A program made the position numbers and the translations under genes. 64,000 bases of DNA from the NCBI GenBank assembly GCA_025617745.1, contig CM046855.1:44507313-44571312 (forward strand), read 5' to 3'. Source of the stretch: Heliocidaris erythrogramma (lineage: Eukaryota; Echinodermata; Echinoidea; Camarodonta; Echinometridae). The notes below the pieces were generated by a model. The model worked only from the letters and a program-made list of their open reading frames with translations. It did no database searches and was not told the DNA's origin. How positions within the stretch are numbered: position 1 is the stretch's first letter; each line of letters starts with the position of its first letter. Below, in pieces: positions 58,138-64,000 of this stretch.

Positions 58138-58285
58138 CAGGGGCGGATACAGGATTTCCAGAAAGGGGGGCACACACTGAGGAACCCTCCGTTTGACGAA
58201 GCCAAACGGCCATCTGCGGGGTCTGGGGCATACTTTGTCAACACAATACGCCCCTTGCGCGCCCCCCCCCCCTCTGCTTATTCTC
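58138..58285. mobile_element. Insertion of a GGGGCGGATACAGG-ended sequence in the satellite
   Basis: CCAGGGGCGGATACAGGATT at about 58138 begins a stretch absent from the other units, with CCCCCC runs at 58262. The same kind of end is seen at 3636 and 3930. Confidence 0.5.
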
Positions 58286-60380
58286 TTATTCGTTAAAGCC
58301 GAACAGACAAATAGTTAGCTTTCAAAACAGAATTAAGAAGAACAGTCGAAATTTGGATACAGGTGAAAGATTTAGAAGGAGAGAGAGAATTGTCTGGGTG
58401 TCAATTTTTACGAAAAGCAGTTGTCATTATTATTTATATTTTAAGCTCTAGTTAACTAGAGCGGCGCTAAGAAGCAGTTTATCTCTATCCCGCTTTTGAA
58501 CATGACGATAAAAAGCGGCCAATTCTATAACTCTTTTTAACAGTCGAAAATAAAAGAAAATTATTTTTTAAAACTAGAATGAAAATGCCCTCGGTTGCGA
58601 TAATGAAACAAGTATCTGATTTGTTTTAAGATTGAGTTATTGGGCGGGGAGAATCGATAACTTTCAAGCTAAGATGCAGTTTGTCTTCGTCATGTTCATA
58701 CCGCCAGTCAACATGATGATAATTAGCGGCCAAATCTCTTATTCGTTAAAAAAGCCGAACACACAAGACAGAGTTACCTTTCAAAATAGAATTAAGATGA
58801 ACAGTCGAAATTATGATACAGGTGAAAGATTTAGAAGGAGAGAGATTGTTCAGGCGTTAATTTAAAAATTAACAGGTGAAAGATTTAGAAGGAGAGAGAG
58901 AATTGTCTGGGTGTCATTTTTTACAAAAAGCAGTTGCCATTATTATTCATTTTTTTTAAGCTCTAGTTAACTAGAGCGGCGCTTAGAAGCAGTTTATCTC
59001 TATCCCGCTTTTGAACATGACGATAAAAAGCGGCCAATTCTATAACTCTTTTTAACAGTCGAAAATAAAAGAAAATTATTTTTTAAAACTAGAATGAAAA
59101 TGCCCTCGGTTGCGATAATGAAACAAGTATCTGATTTGTTTTAAGATTGAATTAACTATTGGGTGGGGAGAATCGATAACTTTCAAGCTAAGATGCAGTT
59201 TGTCTTCGTCATGTTCATACCGCCAGTCAACATGATGATAATTAGCGGCCAAATCTCTTATTCGTTTAAAAAGCCGAACAGACAAGAAAGAGTTACCTTT
59301 CAAAATAGAATTAAGATGAACAGTCGAAATTATGATACAGGTGAAAGATTTAGAAGGAGAGAGATTGTCTGGTGTCAATTTTTACAAAAAGCAGTTGTCA
59401 TTATTATTCATTTTTTTAAGCTCTAGTTAACTAGAGCGGCGCTAAGAAGCAGTTTATCTCTATCCCGCTTTTGAACATGACGATAAAAAGCGGCCAATTA
59501 TATAACTCTTTTTAACAGACGAAAATGAAAGAAAATTATTTTGTAAAACTAGAATGAAAAGGCCCTCGGTTGCGATAGTGAATCAAGTATCTGATTTGTT
59601 TTAAGATTGAGTTAACTATATGGGGAGAAACGAACTTTCAAGCTAAGATGCAGACACGAAAGAGTTAGCTTTCAAAATAGAATTAAGAGGAACAGTCGAA
59701 ATTATGTTACAGGTGAAAGATTTAGAAGGAGAGAGAGAATTGTCTGGGTGTCAATTTTTACAAAAAGCAGTTGTCATTATTATTCATTTTTTTTAAGCTC
59801 TAGTTAACTAGAGCGGCGCTTAGAAGCAGTTTATCTCTATCCCGCTTTTGAACATGACGATAAAAAGCGGCCAATTCTATAACTCTTTTTAACAGTCGAA
59901 AATAAAAGAAAATTATTTTTTAAAACTAGAATGAAAATGCCCTCGGTTGCGATAATGAAACAAGTATCTGATTTGTTTTAAGATTGAGTTAACTATTGGG
60001 CGGGGAGAATCGATAACTTTCAAGCTAAGATGCAGTTTGTCTTCGTCATGTTCATACCGCCAGTCAACATGATGATAATTAGCGGCCAAATCTCTTATTC
60101 GTTAAAAAGCCGAACAGACAAGAAAGAGTTAGCTTTCAAAATAGAATTAAGAAGAACAGTCGAAATTATGATACAGGTGAAAGATTTAGAAGGAGAGAGA
60201 TTGTTCGGGCGTTAATTTAAAAAAAATTAAAGCTCTATTAACTATAGAGCGGCGCTAAGAAGCAGTTTATCTTTATCCTGCTGTTGAACATGGGGAATTG
60301 ATGATAAAAGAAATGAAGCTTTTTAACCATACAGAAAAGGACCTGTGTGGAGATTATGACACAAGCTCGTGATTGAGAAG

Positions 60381-60535
60381 CAGGGACCGCGGAACCGGGC
60401 TGGGGGCTGCAGCCCCCCTCACTTTTCAGTAAACACGTGCAAACGTATGGCAGTGCAAAAATGTGGTTATACACGCAGCCCCCCCCCCCCCCCCCCCTTA
60501 GCCCCTCCACTTTCCAAGACGTTCCGCGGCCCCTG
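60381..60535. mobile_element. 155-bp element with CAGGGACCGCGGAAC inverted ends in the satellite
   Basis: The left CAGGGACCGCGGAAC and the right GTTCCGCGGCCCCTG are inverted with one mismatch. A C-run of about 20 lies at 60479. Confidence 0.65.
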
Positions 60536-60960
60536 AGAAGGACAATGGGAGAGAAGAAAAATCGATCGTCTCGCGAAGGCAGGATGTGACTTAATCCTTG
60601 TTCTTTGAAAGGGGCGAATTCTATACCTCTTTGATATGGCGAAAAGAAAAGAAAGACGCTTTTATAAACATTTTTTAAAGGTAGAACTAACTAGAGCAGG
60701 ATACAATTTCTTTATTATGATTCTGTTTTATTCCATCGTTGTTTAATCTGGTAATAAGTAAAGAGCGAACCGAAAAGAGAGTTAGCATTCAAAAGAAAGA
60801 AATAAAACTGTGGAGATTATGAAACAGGCGCGTGGTGTATAAGGAGAGAGAGAAAATCGTGTGTTAATTCTTCAGCTTAAGAAAGCGGCGATTTCTATTG
60901 CTCTTTCACAAGACGAAAAGTAAAAAAAGTAAGCTTCATACGCAGACATCAACGATCTCT

Positions 60961-62150
60961 GTCAATATTATTCTTGGTAAAGACTAGTCTAATCAGTAAA
61001 TTTGCCAAAATTGAATGACTTTGCGACAATCGAATCCAAGCTATAAAATGAAAGCAAATAACATTGAAAGAAATCAAGTTTACATGATTAATTTAGAAAA
61101 AGATATAATGATATAAAAACCTCTGAAAGTTTGAACCATAATCTAATAAATTTCCCCGCACAAAATGACAGAATTATAAACCTTTTGACTATAGCTAGGT
61201 TAATCAACCCTTTAAGAAAATCATACCGGCATAGGAAAGGCTCAACGAAAAAAGCATGAAGTTGATGCGGGAAGCTTTTTCAGTGCCGTGAAACTACTTG
61301 ATTTGTTACCCTTTAAAGCGTTAGAATTCATGGCTTAAATGAATTAAAATTCATGTTTTCATGAAAAGAGATCCTAAAGAAACATAAGGACTAGTTTTTA
61401 TTAGAATTAATAAACGGTTGCTAAGGGCTTTATAAAAATCTAGTTGACATTACAAACGAAAATGCTGCATGACTGCAAAACGGAAGTCAAACTTTGGAAG
61501 CGTTTTTCCCGAAGAAATACTTTGCCACAGCCCTACTTTACTCAAGATTCAAGAGCTATTATCTCCACTAATACTCACTCTCTAGAGTTGAACTATATAC
61601 CAAATTAAAGCTTATGAAACGGAGAATAATAATCAATAATAAAATGCAATTTCAAAAAATTCGACTTCTGTCTAATTTTGACGTGACGGGTCACATTTAT
61701 TTTGGGAAATGTGTTTTATTATTTTAGCGAGACTAATTCCACTTTTCTGATTCCTTCTGTATTTTCCATTTTTTTCCCTCGATTTTCAAGCTGTTCAACT
61801 TTGTTGATGTATTTATAAAATATTATAAGATATTAATATTTATAACTTTAGCCGCCTCGTAATAAGAAAAGAGCTACGGTAACCATTTTTACAGTATTCA
61901 TGTGTTTGTTTGTTTTTCTTTATTATAATCATCTTTACAGAATCGTTTCGTGGGTATTCTGTCGTTATCTATTCTCAGTTTTGCCACAGATTATAAGCTC
62001 TCAGCGGTCGGAAGACTTATGAAATCAGAGAGTTCAAAACGGACTAAATCAGTTCAATTTTCGCTAACGTCTAAAAAATATAAAATAGGGGAAAATGTTC
62101 AATAATAACTCCTCTGTTATGATTGGTACGCTGGTACAAGAGTATATATA
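60961..62150. other. Non-coding AT-rich stretch, nothing recognised
   Basis: No ORF above background, no repeat with a visible partner in this window. Confidence 0.4.
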
Positions 62151-62229
62151 TATGAACAATGAACAATGATTGCGTAGCTTAAATCAAAGTTCCCCAGAGC
62201 TGTCCTCCCTTTTTGAAAGCCTGAAAAAA

Positions 62230-62301
62230 CGTCTCCGCCGAGAATCGAACCCGGGTCGTTGGCTTAGAACGTTAATGCCTTAACCACTAGACCACGGAGA
62301 C
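62230..62301 (-). pseudogene. Decayed tRNA copy (tRNA-Arg-UCU-like)
   Basis: Minus strand: acceptor GTCTCCG/CGGAGAC is perfect and a T6 terminator follows, but the anticodon stem reads TTAAC against GCCAA, losing two or more pairs. The T stem is CCGGG/CTCGG. Confidence 0.6.
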
Positions 62302-62632
62302 GGGTTAGTAGTTTCGGCGACACCAGATTCAATTGACCGACAGATTTGACAAATCTTCAACCTTATTAATTAATTCCTTTGTCGGGGCAGGTGAGTTTTG
62401 AACAATGACAAGCCGCATGCCTCAGCTGGATCCAAGCGAATGCTTTGAGATACATGTATACATTAGAATAATTATTAACAATTGTAAGGAAATAACATAT
62501 ACAACAGCTTTGGCAACTCTCGTGGAAATAAATACAATGCGAAAGGAAATGAGAGAATAATGATTGCGTAGCTCAAATCAAAGTTCCCCAGAGCTATCCT
62601 CCCTTTATGAAATTTTTGCAAAGGCTGAAAAA

Positions 62633-62704
62633 TGTCTCCGCCGGGAATCGAACCCGCGTCGTTGGCTTAGAACGCCAATGCCTTAACCACTAGACCACGG
62701 AGAC
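62633..62704 (-). tRNA. tRNA-Arg(UCU)-like gene, 72 nt
   Basis: Minus strand: the 7-bp acceptor GTCTCCG/CGGAGAC is complete, D stem GTCT/AGGC, anticodon stem TTGGC/GCCAA complete, loop GTTCTAA with anticodon TCT, T stem GCGGG/CCCGG with one mismatched pair, discriminator A. A box TGGTCTAGTGG and B box GGTTCGATTCC are present, and TTTTT follows directly as a Pol III terminator. Isotype identity is uncertain because the body resembles Glu/Asp-type tRNAs and SINE heads. Confidence 0.65.
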
Positions 62705-62910
62705 GGGTTAGTAGTTTCGACGACACCAGATTCAATTGACCGACAGATTTGACAAATCTTCAACCTTATTAATTAATTCCTTTGTCAGGAGCAGGTGAGT
62801 TTTGAACAATGACAAGCCGCATGCCTCAGCTGGATCCAAGCGAATGCTATGAGATACATGTATACATTAGAATAATTATTAACAATTGTAAGGAAATAAC
62901 ATATACAACA

Positions 62911-63086
62911 TATATATATATATATATATGGATATTTGACTAACGGGTACATTAAGTCGACACCTAACAATGCAGTTTATTCCGTCATAATAGCGACCCC
63001 TACATTAGGTCGACAGTTGGTACATTAGGTCGACAGTTGAACAAAGAAAAAGAACAAAAACTGTCCTCCTAATGTACCCATTAGTC

Positions 63087-63118
<32 letters not shown>
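62911..63118. mobile_element. (TA)n-bounded inverted-repeat element with TAGGTCGACAGTT repeats
   Basis: GACTAACGGGTACATTA at 62938 is inverted as TAATGTACCCATTAGTC at about 63070 with one mismatch, and both sides run into (TA)n. Inside are direct copies of GGTACATTAGGTCGACAGTT. Confidence 0.6.
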
Positions 63119-63120
<2 letters not shown>

Positions 63121-64000
63121 TTATTTATATATTCGGGATTATTCTTTTTTATAACCACCAACTCCGATCCGCCTTTGGAAAAGCAAGTAATCGAAGATGG
63201 ATATATTTTGTTAGATGCCTTTTGCTGAGTTATATGACTTTCCCAAAACGGGGGGGGGGGGGCAATGTTATTACAACATGGACACCATGCCCATACAGGA
63301 ATTTACAAAATGGGCCCTGAAAAGTAATCAACTTTCGAACTCAGAATACCCGAAACAAGTATTGTGTAATGTGTTCACCACCCTAAACATGAAGGGGGAT
63401 AATGTCAGGCTGTGAAAAGTATAACCCCCCCCCCCCCCTGATTTTAGCATTTTTATACCCATTTCACTGTATTATTATATCATCATGATGGGCACGTTCA
63501 TCGCCGGGTATTGAAAAGAAAAAAAAAACCTTTTAATGTGTTTTTGTGTACAGGCATGGTGCGCACCTTGTCATGGCATTGCCCCCCCCCCCCCCGGAAA
63601 TGGATGTGTAGCGACAATTTGTAGAACACTATTCAACGTGTAAAATGCCCGAATTGGAGCTCCATTGACAAAATCGGGGATTAGCTGAACTGCTTCGTTC
63701 GTATTTTCTTTGTTCTCATCTGCAATGAAAAGACAGGAAATCTATTCATGCTTTTGAAACCGTTAGAACCTAAGCTGCGCTCAGTTTATCGTTCGTAATT
63801 TATGTCGCTTGACTGAATATATTGAGTTCAATAAAATGTGAATAATGTTACTTTTTTTTATACAGAAAAACAATTCAGCAGACGAAGCAATAATGAAAGT
63901 TTGTGTGATGCTGATGATGAGAAATTGTGAACTCCATAATAAACCTATGAATGTAAGAGAAAAAAAGTAGAAGAAATGCCCTCAAAAGATTTTCATCTAT
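63119..64000. other. Window end, no gene recognised
   Basis: AT-rich, with G/C runs at 63250, 63426 and 63582. Open frames at 63072-63415 begin in (TA)n and show no family features. Confidence 0.4.

Larger units (their letters stand above)
57590..60960. repeat. Tandem array of a roughly 0.5-kb unit with an 18-bp perfect palindrome
   Basis: Good copies run from about 58076, 58630, 59155, 59620 (deleted) and 59990; diverged copies flank them. Each has GCTCTAGTTAACTAGAGC (58443, 58962, 59420 and 59796; altered at 60231), then CGGCGCT(A/T)AGAAGCAGTTTAT, GACGATAAAAAGCGGCC, CCCTCGGTTGCGATA and CGATAACTTTCAAGCTAAGA. Three units share an open frame starting MQFVFVMFIPPVNMMIISGQ, with different ends. 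Confidence 0.85.
62166..62911. repeat. Tandem duplication (period 394 bp) carrying a tRNA-like gene in each copy
   Basis: Copies at 62166-62507 and 62560-62911 share ATGATTGCGTAGCT, CAAAGTTCCCCAGAGCT, the tRNA and the block from GTTAGTAGTTTCG to AGGAAATAACATATACAACA. Between them lies about 50 bp without a partner. Confidence 0.85.

Noticed and set aside
58632-60215. Repeated small ORF MQFVFVMFIPPVNM... as a tandem gene family
   Set aside because: The ends differ by frameshifts between units and no start context or domain supports coding; treated as satellite sequence, with conservation noted as a finding.
63900-63920. CTGATGATGAGAAA resembling a hammerhead core
   Set aside because: There is no room for stem II between the two conserved boxes.

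Overview
This is eukaryotic nuclear DNA from an animal, and gene structure, repeat content and gene families suggest a marine invertebrate deuterostome, most likely an echinoderm such as a sea urchin (inference; no species-diagnostic gene is present). Genes are sparse and split by introns with GT/AG borders. Much of the window is repeats: palindromic MITE-like elements, foldback elements, LINE ends, a Penelope-like element, tRNA-derived repeats, microsatellites and long poly-C/poly-G runs.

Left part (1-8.4 kb): mostly repeats. There is one possible terminal exon of a membrane transporter (about 1.95 kb), a 2.2-kb purine-rich tract, and several inverted-repeat elements. Middle-left (8.4-24.6 kb): two nuclear genes for mitochondrial proteins lie head to head. 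A three-exon COX7A2L-like gene (minus strand, 108 aa, assembled here by splicing) faces a twelve-exon DDX28-like DEAD-box helicase gene (plus strand, about 531-545 aa). COX7A2L-type proteins belong to respiratory supercomplex biology and DDX28 to mitochondrial ribosome assembly. DDX28 introns carry two decayed antisense DNA-transposase genes and a 741-bp palindrome.

Middle (26-32 kb and 50-52.5 kb): two paralogous single-exon type I membrane proteins with Ig-like ectodomains lie on the minus strand, 23 kb apart. Their 5' flanks and signal peptides are identical or nearly so, their ectodomains have diverged, and their cytoplasmic tails are unrelated. Decayed tandem copies of the 5' flank fill 28.6-32.3 kb and reappear near 41.5 kb.

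Between the two receptors: a 6.2-kb foldback element with about 428-bp near-identical inverted arms (33.6-39.8 kb) encloses a second TIR-bounded element and a roughly 155-bp tandem array. A THAP zinc-finger coding fragment follows, then a 5'-truncated Penelope-like element with target-site duplication, then a tandem array of tRNA-headed SINE units also with target-site duplication. A nearby paralogous segment preserves the empty target site of both insertions.

Right part (52.5-64 kb): repeats, an RTE-type LINE tail, a 48-codon ORF close behind an octamer and TATA box, a roughly 0.5-kb-unit tandem repeat array (57.6-61 kb), and two tandem tRNA-like genes, one apparently intact by stem pairing and one decayed. 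No CRISPR arrays, operons or bacterial features are seen.
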